From the NCBI RefSeq assembly GCF_018982965.1, contig NZ_JACBYP010000018.1, positions 31,022 to 95,021 of the forward strand: a stretch of DNA of 64,000 bases. Direction: 5' to 3'. This DNA is from Streptomyces mayonensis. Lineage in GTDB: Bacteria > Actinomycetota > Actinomycetes > Streptomycetales > Streptomycetaceae. The stretch's first letter is position 1. Every line of letters begins with the position of its first letter. Position numbers and translations under genes: made by a program. Positions 24,831-33,108 of this stretch are shown here, in pieces. The notes under the pieces were generated by a model, which saw only the letters and a list, made by a program, of their open reading frames with translations, was not told the origin of the DNA and did no database searches.

Positions 24831-25148
24831 ATGGCAACTCGACCTCTCGAAATAGGCCCCGCCGGCTTGCATACCGCCCGCGCTATCGAGCGCATGCGGC
24901 TGGCGCTCGGCCTCACCCAGCATCAGCTGGCTGCCCACTGCACCGCGATGGGCCGCCCGATGACCAACACCGCGCTCAGCCGCACCGAGCGCGCCCATCG
25001 ACGTTGCGACATCGACGACCTCGTCGTGATCGCCGAAGCCCTCGGTGTTCGTGCGACGGCTCTGCTGCCTGCTGGGGTCTGCCCCGCCCACCCTCGCCAC
25101 ACCGAAGCAGACCTCTGCTGCCGTGCCCAGGGGGTCCTCCTTGGCTGA
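24831..25148 (+). CDS. XRE-family regulator upstream of the integrase
   Basis: 105 aa. The helix-turn-helix reads IERMRLALGLTQHQLAAHC and NTALSRTERAHR. The gene overlaps the integrase start by 8 nt, so one message gives both. ATG 24831 lacks a ribosome binding site. It probably controls the integrase/excisionase balance through the paired 12-bp sites upstream. The C-terminus has several Cys and His (CPAHPRHTEADLCC) that could bind metal. Confidence 0.75.
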   Translation: MATRPLEIGPAGLHTARAIERMRLALGLTQHQLAAHCTAMGRPMTNTALSRTERAHRRCDIDDLVVIAEALGVRATALLPAGVCPAHPRHTEADLCCRAQGVLLG

Positions 25149-26919
25149 CGTGTACGACCGCTGGCACAAGTCCCATCCCAAGCCGGACGAGACCCAGTGC
25201 AGCGAGCACAAGAGCCGCACCCGGCGAATGGTCCCGACCTCTGACCACGGGATCGGTAAGCGCTGGCAGGTCCGGTACCGGGACCTGGACAGCCACCAGC
25301 GCAAGGAGAACTTCCACACGAGGGCCGAAGCCGACAAGCGGGCGGCCGAGGTCGACGTCGAGATCCGGAGCGGCAGCTACGTCGTCCCCGCCGAGACGAA
25401 GCAGACGCTCGGCGCCTACGCCCAGAAGTGGCTCGACGCGAACTCGGTAGGCCCGACCACGGCCCTCCGCTATGAGGCCACCGTCCGCAACCACATCGTC
25501 GCCCACCTCGGCCGGCGCGAGCTGCGGTCCCTGAACAAGCCCTCGGTCGTTCAGGGCTGGATTCGGACGCTGCAGGACGGCGGCTTCGAGGTGTCGACGA
25601 TCGAGGGCATCTTCGACATCCTCTCCAGCATCCTCGGCATGGCTGTGGAGGACGGGCTGCTGCCGAAGAACCCGTGCAAGTCGAAGTCGGTCAAGCTGCC
25701 GACCGCGACCAAGAAGAAGATCGTCCCCTGGTCCCTGGAGCGTGTGCGTGCCGTCATCGCCGGGCTGCCCGAGCGCTTCCAGGCGGGCGGCAAGCTCGCC
25801 TTCGGGTGCGGCCTGCGTCAGGGGGAGGTCTTCGGCTGCGCAGTCGAAGACATCGACTTCAGGGGCGGCTGGATCCACGTCAACCGCCAGGTGCGGCTCG
25901 TCGGCACGAAGCCGGTTTTCGCTCTGCCCAAGGGCAACCGGATCCGGTCAGTGCCGCTGTCGGCTCAGTTGGCCACTGCCCTCAAAGCCCACATGAGGCG
26001 ATTCCCGCCCACGGCGGTCACGCTGCCCTGGGCGAAGCCCAACGGCGAGCCCAAGACCTTCCGGCTGCTTTTCGTCGACGAAAAGGGCCGAGCGTACAAC
26101 CGAAGCGTCTTCAACATGGGTGCCTGGAAGCGAGCCCTGGTCGCCGCCGGCGTGATCCCTCCCCGCGAGCGCGGGGTGAGGTACCTCCAGGCGGCCCCGG
26201 AGGACGGCATGCACGCCCTCCGGCACGCGTACGCCTCCGTGCTCCTGGACGCGGGGGAGAGCATCAAGGCGCTCTCCGAGTACCTCGGCCACTCGGACCC
26301 GGGCTTCACGCTCCGGACGTACACGCACCTGCTGCCGTCCAGCGAGAGCCGGACCCGCAACGCGATCGACGATGCCTTCACCGAATACAGGGAGTCCGAA
26401 GCTGGGAGTGCAGCAGGGCCGCCACCCGATCGTGCGGCAGACCCCGAGGCGACCGCTGGCTTGGGTAACGGAAGGGACTTTACGGCGAAGCTATGCCGTA
26501 GGCGGCTCAGGGATGCGCCAGGTGATGCGGAACCGCTGGTCCGGTGGAAGCCCGAATCTGCCCACCGGGCCGATCGCCTTGATGAGATAGCCAAAGAGCT
26601 GATGGTGGGCTTCCTCGGAGAGTTCATGCCAGGTCTCCGGTGTCGCGGTCATGACCTCCCGCATCAAGGACACGTCCGATTCGGCGCGCAGCATCTCGAT
26701 ACGGTCCTCACGGTCCATGGTCTCGTCAGCATGCATGGCGCTGATCGACCGCTGAAGGAGGTTCGGCTCGACTGCCAGGCGCTGGAGTATCCGGTCGCAG
26801 CCATAGCGGAAGGCCGTATGCATTTCGACCGCTTCCTGGTCCGGATAGTGGTAGCCGAAGGGGCTGCCCTCCTCGGCGCCCAGGTAGTCGCCCTTCAGGG
26901 TCCGCAGGAGAGCACGTAG
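25141..26919 (+). CDS. int: Tyrosine site-specific integrase with abnormal C-terminal run-on
   Basis: 592 aa. The core up to about residue 430 is a phage-type integrase: N-terminal arm/core-binding region (VYDRWHKSHPKPDETQC, RWQVRYRDLD), then catalytic Arg 226 (GLRQGEVFG), HALRH with His 358 and Arg 361, LGHSDPGF, and Tyr 394 in LRTYTH. TTG 25141 gives MADVYDRW, matching how homologues begin. After AIDDAFTEYRESEAGS the frame should end soon, but it stays open for about 140 more codons on the antisense of the opposing gene, which suggests its 3' end was replaced by recombination. All catalytic residues are present, so it may still work. Confidence 0.8.
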   Translation: MADVYDRWHKSHPKPDETQCSEHKSRTRRMVPTSDHGIGKRWQVRYRDLDSHQRKENFHTRAEADKRAAEVDVEIRSGSYVVPAETKQTLGAYAQKWLDANSVGPTTALRYEATVRNHIVAHLGRRELRSLNKPSVVQGWIRTLQDGGFEVSTIEGIFDILSSILGMAVEDGLLPKNPCKSKSVKLPTATKKKIVPWSLERVRAVIAGLPERFQAGGKLAFGCGLRQGEVFGCAVEDIDFRGGWIHVNRQVRLVGTKPVFALPKGNRIRSVPLSAQLATALKAHMRRFPPTAVTLPWAKPNGEPKTFRLLFVDEKGRAYNRSVFNMGAWKRALVAAGVIPPRERGVRYLQAAPEDGMHALRHAYASVLLDAGESIKALSEYLGHSDPGFTLRTYTHLLPSSESRTRNAIDDAFTEYRESEAGSAAGPPPDRAADPEATAGLGNGRDFTAKLCRRRLRDAPGDAEPLVRWKPESAHRADRLDEIAKELMVGFLGEFMPGLRCRGHDLPHQGHVRFGAQHLDTVLTVHGLVSMHGADRPLKEVRLDCQALEYPVAAIAEGRMHFDRFLVRIVVAEGAALLGAQVVALQGPQEST

Positions 26920-27453
26920 AGCAAACTCGGCACCGTTCTCCTCGATGAGGCGGACACCAACCTGCACCCATTCGTCCTCTGAGATCACAGGCTCGTGCGG
27001 CACCGCGAGCGAGGGGGCGATCTCAATGGCGTTGAACGGGTTAATCATCACGCCGACGACCGCCTCAGCGGTCCACTGCCCGCCATCCGTGCCCCACCCC
27101 TGTGATAGTGCCAGTTCCCGGGCCGACTTCATGCCACCCGGCTCTCCCTCCCGCACTGCGCGCCATAGGGGCAGGAATCGCGCCACCTCGGCCGTCGGGT
27201 CTCGGGGTGGATCGACGCAGGCGCTGGCGAGCACCGCCACGATCGACTGCACGGTCTCCCAGCGCGGGACGTTCAGACCCTTGAGGGTCGTACGGACTCC
27301 CTCATGGCTGACGACCGCCGGGTGGTCGCCCTCAGCGATCAGGGCGCTCACCTTTCGCATGCCGGGGCGGCCCGCCGCCCGGTGGAGCTCTTCGAGGGCG
27401 CGTACCAGCTCCTCGTGGGCTTCGTTCGGAAGAGAGACGGTGTTGGGGGTCAC
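26491..27453 (-). CDS. Unknown protein with regulator-like N-terminus, possible conflict-system component
   Basis: 320 aa. The first ~80 residues (LHRAAGRPGMRKVSALIAEG and SHEGVRTTLKGLNVPRWETV) are a helix-turn-helix-like domain that in Streptomyces often heads proteins of diverse effector types. The remainder is helical and acidic (ERDWVQ-type stretches, YHYPDQEAVEMHTAFRYGCD) and matches nothing I recognise. It starts at GTG 27453. The 3' half is overlapped on the other strand by the run-on of the integrase frame. It lies between the integrase and attR, an unusual place, and so may be recently acquired cargo. Confidence 0.65.
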   Translation of the reverse strand: MTPNTVSLPNEAHEELVRALEELHRAAGRPGMRKVSALIAEGDHPAVVSHEGVRTTLKGLNVPRWETVQSIVAVLASACVDPPRDPTAEVARFLPLWRAVREGEPGGMKSARELALSQGWGTDGGQWTAEAVVGVMINPFNAIEIAPSLAVPHEPVISEDEWVQVGVRLIEENGAEFALRALLRTLKGDYLGAEEGSPFGYHYPDQEAVEMHTAFRYGCDRILQRLAVEPNLLQRSISAMHADETMDREDRIEMLRAESDVSLMREVMTATPETWHELSEEAHHQLFGYLIKAIGPVGRFGLPPDQRFRITWRIPEPPTA

Positions 27454-27665
27454 GAAACGACAGATCCCTTCGATCTTTCAGATGGCGGCCCGGCTGACCG
27501 TCAGATAGCGCCAAGAGCGTAAAAGTCGCAGGCAGAGTGCCACATGCCAGATTGCGTCAACTTCCCCGTCCCGGGCGCCAAACGATGACAAGCAATCGAA
27601 GGAGGCCCCGAGCATGGAGACAGCGTTGTGAGCGAGCCGGTGCCGTTTCCGAAGGAGTTGCTCCC

Positions 27666-29078
27666 GTGCACATCCCTAACTATGCCTATGCCATGATCCG
27701 GTCCGCACTGCCGACTGTCCCTACCTCCCGCCAGGTGGGGGCGCTGGATTGCTGCCTCTGTGACAAGCCCTTTGAAGATCGGCCGCCCGTACCGCTCGGG
27801 CCGACTCCCGAGTCGGGACTGTTCGGCTGCCATCCCTGTCTAACCCGGTTGGTCGCCCGGGCGCGGCGGGCCCGTGACGCTGCACTGACCCAGGACGCCG
27901 AGCGGGCCCGAACGGAGTCCGCGACCTGGCTGCCGGTGCGTGAGCGGCATGTCGCCCGGCTCGACAGTGCGCGGCAGGCCGCGGAAGCCGTGGCCGGGCT
28001 GGCCCGGGACGGTGACACCGAGCCGCTGCAAGTCGCCTGGCTGCTGGTCTCGCTGGAGTCGGCGTACGCCTGGGTCCCGGAGGCGCCGGAGCCACCCACC
28101 TCTGCGGAGCGCGAGGACTCAGAGCTGAGGGACGAGGCGTTCCGGCTTGACCTGGCGATGATCACAGCGCGGGAGGCGGTGGCGGAGCGGCTCGCCTATC
28201 ACCTCATCAACGAGGCGCAGCCTGAGGAGCCGGAGATGTGCGAGGAACTCGAATGCTTGGAAGGCTGCTCGGGACGACATGACTCCTCTCACATTGACTG
28301 CGGACCGGACGCCGTCTTCGAGGATCTGGCGCAGCGCGGAATCACCGTGGAGCAGCCGGAGCCCGAACCTCTGTCGCCTCGGCTCGCGGCTCTCTTGGGA
28401 AGGACCGAGGCCGAGGAGAAGGACTCGCTGCTGCCGGACATTGAGGAGCAGTCCCCCGTTGTCCTGGCGCACTTCGGTATCGACGCCGACGATACGGATG
28501 CCCTGGTGAGCGCGGCGGCGGTCGGGCTGGTGGTCGACGCCTGGCGCGAGGGGCCGCTGGACGTGATCCACGCGGCCGACGACGGGCCAAGCGACGGGGA
28601 GATCTTCGCGCAGAGCATCGATCTATACCGCAGGGCTCGCGCCGCGCTGGTGGCCGCACGGGAGGACGGGCCTGAGATGCTGCTCGCGTTCGTGGCCGTT
28701 GCCTCGGACCTGGACCTTCCGTGGGCCGGCGGTTCGCGCTTCACGCTGCGGGCGATGTCCGAATCCGTGGCGGAGTTTGTCCAGCACGTCGACGACCGGG
28801 TCTGGTTCACCGCGGAAGTGATGCGTGAACAGGGCTGGCGCGCGGGGTTGCTGCATAGAGCCACTTCGGCTGTGTTCAAGGTTCCTACCCACTTCGGTAT
28901 GCCAGGCTGGCCTGGCGCCGTCGCCTCAGCAATGGACCGTCTCGCTGTGCTGGACAGGTCGGGCGCACCCGAGGCGCTAACAGATCTCGCGGCGGTAGAA
29001 GCCGCGTTGGTCGAAGCGCCCGACCGGCTGGGGGCAGACGCCCTCGACTGGATTTCCCGCCAGGCCCTACTCGGCTAA
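27666..29078 (+). CDS. Unknown 470-aa protein with N-terminal Cys pairs
   Basis: 470 aa. The N-terminus has CCLCDKPF and GCHPC, suggesting a zinc-ribbon-like knuckle at about residues 28-60. The rest is an acidic, mainly helical protein with few distinctive motifs (AMITAREAVAERLAYHL, CSGRHDSSHIDCGPD). GAAGGAG 8 nt before GTG 27666 decides the start; upstream coding-like frame lacks support. I do not recognise the family. It is divergent from the gene at 27453 with a shared upstream region, and both lie between int and attR. Confidence 0.7.
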   Translation: MHIPNYAYAMIRSALPTVPTSRQVGALDCCLCDKPFEDRPPVPLGPTPESGLFGCHPCLTRLVARARRARDAALTQDAERARTESATWLPVRERHVARLDSARQAAEAVAGLARDGDTEPLQVAWLLVSLESAYAWVPEAPEPPTSAEREDSELRDEAFRLDLAMITAREAVAERLAYHLINEAQPEEPEMCEELECLEGCSGRHDSSHIDCGPDAVFEDLAQRGITVEQPEPEPLSPRLAALLGRTEAEEKDSLLPDIEEQSPVVLAHFGIDADDTDALVSAAAVGLVVDAWREGPLDVIHAADDGPSDGEIFAQSIDLYRRARAALVAAREDGPEMLLAFVAVASDLDLPWAGGSRFTLRAMSESVAEFVQHVDDRVWFTAEVMREQGWRAGLLHRATSAVFKVPTHFGMPGWPGAVASAMDRLAVLDRSGAPEALTDLAAVEAALVEAPDRLGADALDWISRQALLG

Positions 29079-29299
29079 TGCGCCACCCGGCCTGCCCGTC
29101 CGCTGACGGACCGGGGTTGGAAAAGCCCTCGCACCAGGGCACCCGAACGGTTGCCCACGGCGTCCTTCGCCCGCGCAGTTCGCTATCCCCACTGCCGTCA
29201 AGCGTGTTGCCAGTGACCACGTCCACGTCAGACTCGGTCGCGCGGTTCTGCAGCTGCCCGAGCGCCGCGAGACGACCCAGCAGAAGGTAGAGGCCCCCG

Positions 29300-29563
29300 G
29301 TGAAGTGGGACGAAGTGACCCTCGTCATCCTCGCCGCGTCCGGCTGCGTCACGCTACTGCTGGCGCAGATCAGCGAGGTGCTCGAGAGGCTGCCACAAAT
29401 CATCCGTGCGTGGCGGCAGGTCCGGCACGAACTGAGCGCCAACACCGATGCCGGCTCTCGGGATCACTCAACAAGGGTCACCGCCCCGGGCACCCTGGCT
29501 GTCGACCCAAGCGATGGGGACCATACACCCAGAGGGACCGGAGCAGGGCAAGACGAGGGTTGA
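29300..29563 (+). CDS. Small single-span membrane protein
   Basis: 87 aa. One hydrophobic segment, VTLVILAASGCVTLLLAQI, at about residues 6-24 is followed by a basic amphipathic stretch (LPQIIRAWRQVRHELS) and a polar tail. GTG 29300 has AGAAGG about 12 nt upstream. Function unknown; it could be a phage-like or defence-linked membrane peptide. The frame is short, so the call is moderate. Confidence 0.45.
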   Translation: MKWDEVTLVILAASGCVTLLLAQISEVLERLPQIIRAWRQVRHELSANTDAGSRDHSTRVTAPGTLAVDPSDGDHTPRGTGAGQDEG

Positions 29564-29712
29564 TCCGGTCAGCGGCATCGCTGGTGAGCGCCATTTGAAG
29601 TTGCTGACCGGTTCAGCCGGCGGCCCTCGCCCAGTTATGCACCGGTTGTGCACCACGGTGCGCCGACCTCGTATACGCAGGTCAGGGACGTTTCTGAGCT
29701 GTACTTCGACCT
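29564..29712. other. Gene-free stretch next to the integrase remnant
   Basis: No gene is supported. A short palindrome (GCACCACGGTGC near 29652) is present but of unknown significance. Confidence 0.4.
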
Positions 29713-29800
29713 CACGCTCTCCGACTACCTCGGACTTCGGCTTCACGTTGCGGACGTACACGCGCCGGCAAGGCGATCGATTACTCCTTCACCGAGGCGG
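29713..29800 (+). pseudogene. Decayed C-terminal end of a second integrase
   Basis: The DNA around CTCTCCGACTACCTCGG, then CTTCACG..CGGACGTACACG and GCGATCGA..CCTTCACCGA follows the coding sequence of the intact integrase (26270-26390) in order, with two deletions that break the frame. One frame still reads FGFTLRTYT, with the catalytic Tyr. It sits 55 bp from the right arm repeats and about 150 bp from attR, where the element's own integrase gene should end. Confidence 0.75.
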
Positions 29801-29827
29801 AGCCCCAAGGACACCGGCGAAGCTCAG

Positions 29828-29874
29828 GGGCACATCAGTGCTCTAGCCCTAACCCATGTGCCCTCAATGTGCCC
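29828..29874 (+). repeat. Right arm-type repeats
   Basis: ATGTGCCC at 29856-29863 and 29867-29874 (11-bp period, as at 6603-6621), and one inverted copy GGGCACAT at 29828-29835. They lie between the integrase remnant and attR, as arm sites would. Confidence 0.6.
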
Positions 29875-29952
29875 CGGCCACCTGACGGCCCCTCCCGGCA
29901 CATGACGAGGGCGGAGCCCGAAAGCCCCGCCCGCACCCCACGAAACCCCAGC

Positions 29953-30043
29953 TCACGGCCACACAAGGCAATACGGCTGATGCCCCGCCTCATGCAGCCG
30001 GTGCGAGAAGTCCTGCCACTCGTGCAGCAGTTGGTACACGTTG
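29953..30043 (-). mobile_element. attR within the 3' end of the target gene
   Basis: Right junction of the element, overlapping the last codons of the complete target gene. The 23-bp core identical to attL is at 29981-30003. The matching attL copy is at 6420-6508. The element therefore spans about 23.5 kb. Confidence 0.85.
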
Positions 30044-30390
30044 AACGCGTCGCGCGGGCCGCCCCGGTCCGGGACCGTGGACCAGATGAACGCCGCCGCG
30101 CCGACCGCCTCCTCGCCGATGCCGCGCAGGGGGTCGACGACGGTCATCGGGAGTTTCACGACCGCGTAGTCGGGGTGCAGGACGACCAGTTCCAGCGGGG
30201 GCACCTTGTGCAGGGGGACGCCCTCTATGCCGGTGAGGACCATCGCGGCCATCGTCTCCGGCTTGATCTTGGTGAACATGCCGTTCATCCCGAGCTCGTC
30301 CCCGCCGAGTTCCTCGGGGCGCATCGAGATCGGGACGCGGGCCGCGGTCGCGCCGTCGGGCGCGCCGAAGTACTTGTAGGTCACCCCCAC
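29953..30390 (-). CDS. Conserved actinobacterial hypothetical protein, integration target
   Basis: 145 aa, complete, reconstituted at its 3' end by the element. It begins MGVTYKYFGAPDG and ends GHQPYCLVWP; the middle has LTGIEGVPLHKVPPLELVVL. I recognise it as a conserved Streptomyces protein of unknown function lying upstream of hemL. GTG 30390 is preferred, with GTG 30384 possible. Its use as an attachment site is shown by the second copy of its last codons at 6420-6494; the exact conservation of the encoded residues in both copies implies the ending is under selection. Confidence 0.75.
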   Translation of the reverse strand: MGVTYKYFGAPDGATAARVPISMRPEELGGDELGMNGMFTKIKPETMAAMVLTGIEGVPLHKVPPLELVVLHPDYAVVKLPMTVVDPLRGIGEEAVGAAAFIWSTVPDRGGPRDAFNVYQLLHEWQDFSHRLHEAGHQPYCLVWP

Positions 30391-30899
30391 CCGACCACCA
30401 TTCCTGCTCCCCGCCCCCGACCGGTCGGCCCGCCCGGAGAGCCGGTCGGGCTCGCCAGGTGTGCCGTGTGCCTGACGTGCTTCGGACGCTTCCTCCGCCT
30501 CGCGTCGGTGCCTTCCCCGCCGGGCACGTCGAGGACCCAGGTCATCGGTCCCCTCGCCCAGTCCGCCACCGCGATGCATATCTCCACCCGACTGCTTTTC
30601 TAGGACGCGTGGCCCCCGCCGCGCAACCCGATCATCGTGTCAGTGACCTCCCCCACGGCCGCTCGCCGAAACGTGCGGTGAGACATATGGCCTTCATCTG
30701 TCTGTCATATGTCCGCCAGGGTGTCGGCAGCCCCCTCTCCCCGCTGCCCCGGTGAGCTGCGTGGACGGGCTCCAGTCTGGCAGACGGCACGGCGATCGGG
30801 GCGGTTGTCTACCCTTAATGAGGTCACCCTGGGCAACCAGAGGCCGAGGGGAGCCCGAAACGTCGGAGAAGGTCGAGAAGGTCGGAGAAGTCGCAGGTC
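30391..30899. other. Upstream region of hemL and of the target gene
   Basis: A minus-strand frame at 30381-30587 (MEICIAVADWARGPMTWVLD and following) has some coding character but weak start signals. The stretch ends in repeated GAGAAGGTC motifs just before hemL, which supply a purine-rich ribosome binding region. No other feature is evident. Confidence 0.4.
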
Positions 30900-32216
30900 A
30901 TGAGCGAACTGGCATACCCATACGAAGCACCGGCCTCGCAGGCTCTGTTCGACCGCGCGGCCGCCGTCACACCCGGAGGGGTGAACTCCCCGGTGCGCGC
31001 CTTCCGCGCCGTCGGCGGCACTCCCCGGTTCATGGTGTCCGGCACCGGGCCGTACCTGACCGACGCCGACGGGCGTGAGTACGTCGACCTCGTGTGCTCC
31101 TGGGGCCCGATGATCCTCGGGCACGCGCACCCCGAGGTGGTCGCCGCCGTGCAGGAGGCCGTGGCGCGCGGGACGTCCTTCGGTACGCCCGCCGAGGGCG
31201 AGGTCGCGCTCGCCGAGGCGATGGTGGACCGGGTCGCGCCGCTGGAGGAGGTCCGGCTCGTGTCCAGCGGGACCGAGGCGACCATGTCGGCCATCCGGCT
31301 CGCCCGCGGGTTCACGCAGCGCACCAAGGTGATCAAGTTCGCCGGGTGTTACCACGGTCACGTCGACTCGCTCCTCGCCGCCGCCGGTTCCGGCGTCGCC
31401 ACCTTCGCGCTGCCCGACACCCCCGGCGTCACCGGCGCCCAGGCGAGCGACACGATCGTGCTGCCGTACAACGACCTGGAGGCCGTGCACGCCGCCTTCG
31501 CCGCCCACCCCGGCGAGATCGCCTGCGTGATCACGGAGGCGTCGCCCGGCAACATGGGCGTCGTACCGCCGCTGCCCGGGTTCAACCAGGGGCTCAAGGA
31601 CGCCTGCGCGGCGAACGGCGCGCTGTTCGTGTCCGACGAGGTCATGACCGGGTTCCGGACCAGCCGCGCCGGGTGGTACGGGGTGGAGGGGGTCGTGCCC
31701 GACCTGATGACCTTCGGGAAGGTGATGGGCGGCGGGTTCCCCGCGGCCGCCTTCGGCGGGCGCGCCGACGTCATGGCGCACCTCGCGCCGGCCGGACCCG
31801 TCTACCAGGCCGGCACCCTCTCCGGGAACCCCGTCGCCACCGCCGCCGGGCTCGCCCAGCTGCGGCTCCTCGACGACGCCGCCTACGCCACCGTCAACGG
31901 CGTGTCCGCGCAGATCCAGGGGCTGGTGACCGAGGCGCTCGCCAAGGAGGGCGTCGCCCACACGGTGCAGACCGCCTCCAACATGTTCTCCGTCTTCTTC
32001 ACCGACCGGCCGGTCAACGACTACGAGGACGCCAAGGCGCAGGAGTCCTTCCGCTTCACCGCGTTCTTCCACTCCCTCCTCGCGAACGGCGTCTACCTGC
32101 CGCCGTCCTCCTTCGAGTCCTGGTTCGTGTCCACCGCCCACGACGAGCGGGCCGTCCAGCGCATCGCCGACGCCCTCCCGGCGGCGGCCCGCGCGGCTGC
32201 GGAGGCGACGGCATGA
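30900..32216 (+). CDS. hemL: Glutamate-1-semialdehyde 2,1-aminomutase
   Basis: 438 aa, normal length. A PLP enzyme that converts glutamate-1-semialdehyde to 5-aminolevulinate, the first dedicated tetrapyrrole precursor in the C5 pathway. N-terminal [10 protein letters not shown] is diagnostic of GSAM; PLP-binding features include [24 protein letters not shown] and the catalytic Lys in TFGKVMGGG. The stop overlaps the ATG of the histidine phosphatase gene. Its nearness to cytochrome c maturation genes fits haem supply. Confidence 0.95.
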   Translation: MSELAYPYEAPASQALFDRAAAVTPGGVNSPVRAFRAVGGTPRFMVSGTGPYLTDADGREYVDLVCSWGPMILGHAHPEVVAAVQEAVARGTSFGTPAEGEVALAEAMVDRVAPLEEVRLVSSGTEATMSAIRLARGFTQRTKVIKFAGCYHGHVDSLLAAAGSGVATFALPDTPGVTGAQASDTIVLPYNDLEAVHAAFAAHPGEIACVITEASPGNMGVVPPLPGFNQGLKDACAANGALFVSDEVMTGFRTSRAGWYGVEGVVPDLMTFGKVMGGGFPAAAFGGRADVMAHLAPAGPVYQAGTLSGNPVATAAGLAQLRLLDDAAYATVNGVSAQIQGLVTEALAKEGVAHTVQTASNMFSVFFTDRPVNDYEDAKAQESFRFTAFFHSLLANGVYLPPSSFESWFVSTAHDERAVQRIADALPAAARAAAEATA

Positions 32217-32911
32217 GCCACGAGAACCACGAGAGCAACGATGAGCTGACCGTCGTCCACGTCATGCGGCACGGCGAGGTCGAGAACCCGACCGGCGTCC
32301 TCTACGGACGGCTCCCCGGCTACCACCTCTCCGAGCTGGGCCGGCGCATGGCCGAGCGGGTCGCCGAGCACCTCGCGCCCCGCGACGTGACGTACGTCGT
32401 CGCCTCCCCGCTGGAGCGGGCGCAGGAGACGGCGACGCCGGTCGCCAAGACGCACGGGGTCGACCTCGACACCGACTCGCGCCTCATCGAGGCCGCCAAC
32501 GTCTTCCAGGGCAAGACCTTCGGCATCGGCGACGGCGCACTGCGCCGGCCCGCCAACTGGAAGCACGTGGTCAACCCCTTCAAGCCGTCCTGGGGCGAGC
32601 CGTACGTCGACCAGGTCGTGCGGATGAAGGGCGCGATCGACGCCGCCCGCGACCGGGCCCGCGGGCACGAGGCCGTGGTCGTCAGCCACCAGCTGCCGAT
32701 CTGGATCCTGCGGTCCTACGTCGAGCGGCGGCGGCTGTGGCACGACCCGCGCAAGCGGCAGTGCACGCTGGCGTCGTTGACGACGTTCACCTACCGGGGC
32801 GACCGGATCGTCTCCGTCGGCTACACCGAGCCCGCCCGCGACCTCGTCCCGGCACACCTGCTCGCGGGCGCCAGGCCCGTGAAGGGGCAGGGGAAGGCGT
32901 ACGGCGCCTGA
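32213..32911 (+). CDS. Histidine phosphatase (phosphoglycerate mutase-like) protein
   Basis: 232 aa. Catalytic RHG motif in [13 protein letters not shown], second Arg in [10 protein letters not shown], and the late His in [12 protein letters not shown]. These define the histidine phosphatase superfamily; the substrate is not readable. ATG 32213 overlaps the hemL stop (ATGA), so it is in the hemL operon. Homologues occupy this place in Streptomyces genomes. Confidence 0.9.
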   Translation: MSHENHESNDELTVVHVMRHGEVENPTGVLYGRLPGYHLSELGRRMAERVAEHLAPRDVTYVVASPLERAQETATPVAKTHGVDLDTDSRLIEAANVFQGKTFGIGDGALRRPANWKHVVNPFKPSWGEPYVDQVVRMKGAIDAARDRARGHEAVVVSHQLPIWILRSYVERRRLWHDPRKRQCTLASLTTFTYRGDRIVSVGYTEPARDLVPAHLLAGARPVKGQGKAYGA

Positions 32912-32941
32912 GCCGGCCGTAAGGAGAGAGGGGGCGGGGAC

Positions 32942-32963
32942 GAGGGGGCGTCTCCGCCCCCTC
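32942..32963. terminator. Terminator hairpin after the hemL operon
   Basis: GAGGGGGCG and CGCCCCCTC form a perfect 9-bp stem with a 4-nt loop, 31 bp after the phosphatase stop. There is no clear T tract, as is common in Streptomyces. Confidence 0.6.
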
Positions 32964-33108
32964 CGCCCGTCCGCCGGCCCCGCCGTCCGCTCCGTGACCC
33001 CGTTCCTGTCAGTTCGCTGTTACCCAACCCGTACATATTTCCGGAACCCGTTCGTACGTCGCGTCCTCTCACCCAGTGACCACCAAGGACGCGACGAACG
33101 AGGTTGCG

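Noticed and set aside
29953..30043. tRNA gene as the attachment site
   Set aside because: Both junctions lie in codons of a protein gene; no tRNA-like cloverleaf is apparent at either end.
30381..30587. Minus-strand frame starting MEICIAVADWARGPM
   Set aside because: Start signals are weak and it overlaps the upstream region of the integration target gene. Retained only as a remark.
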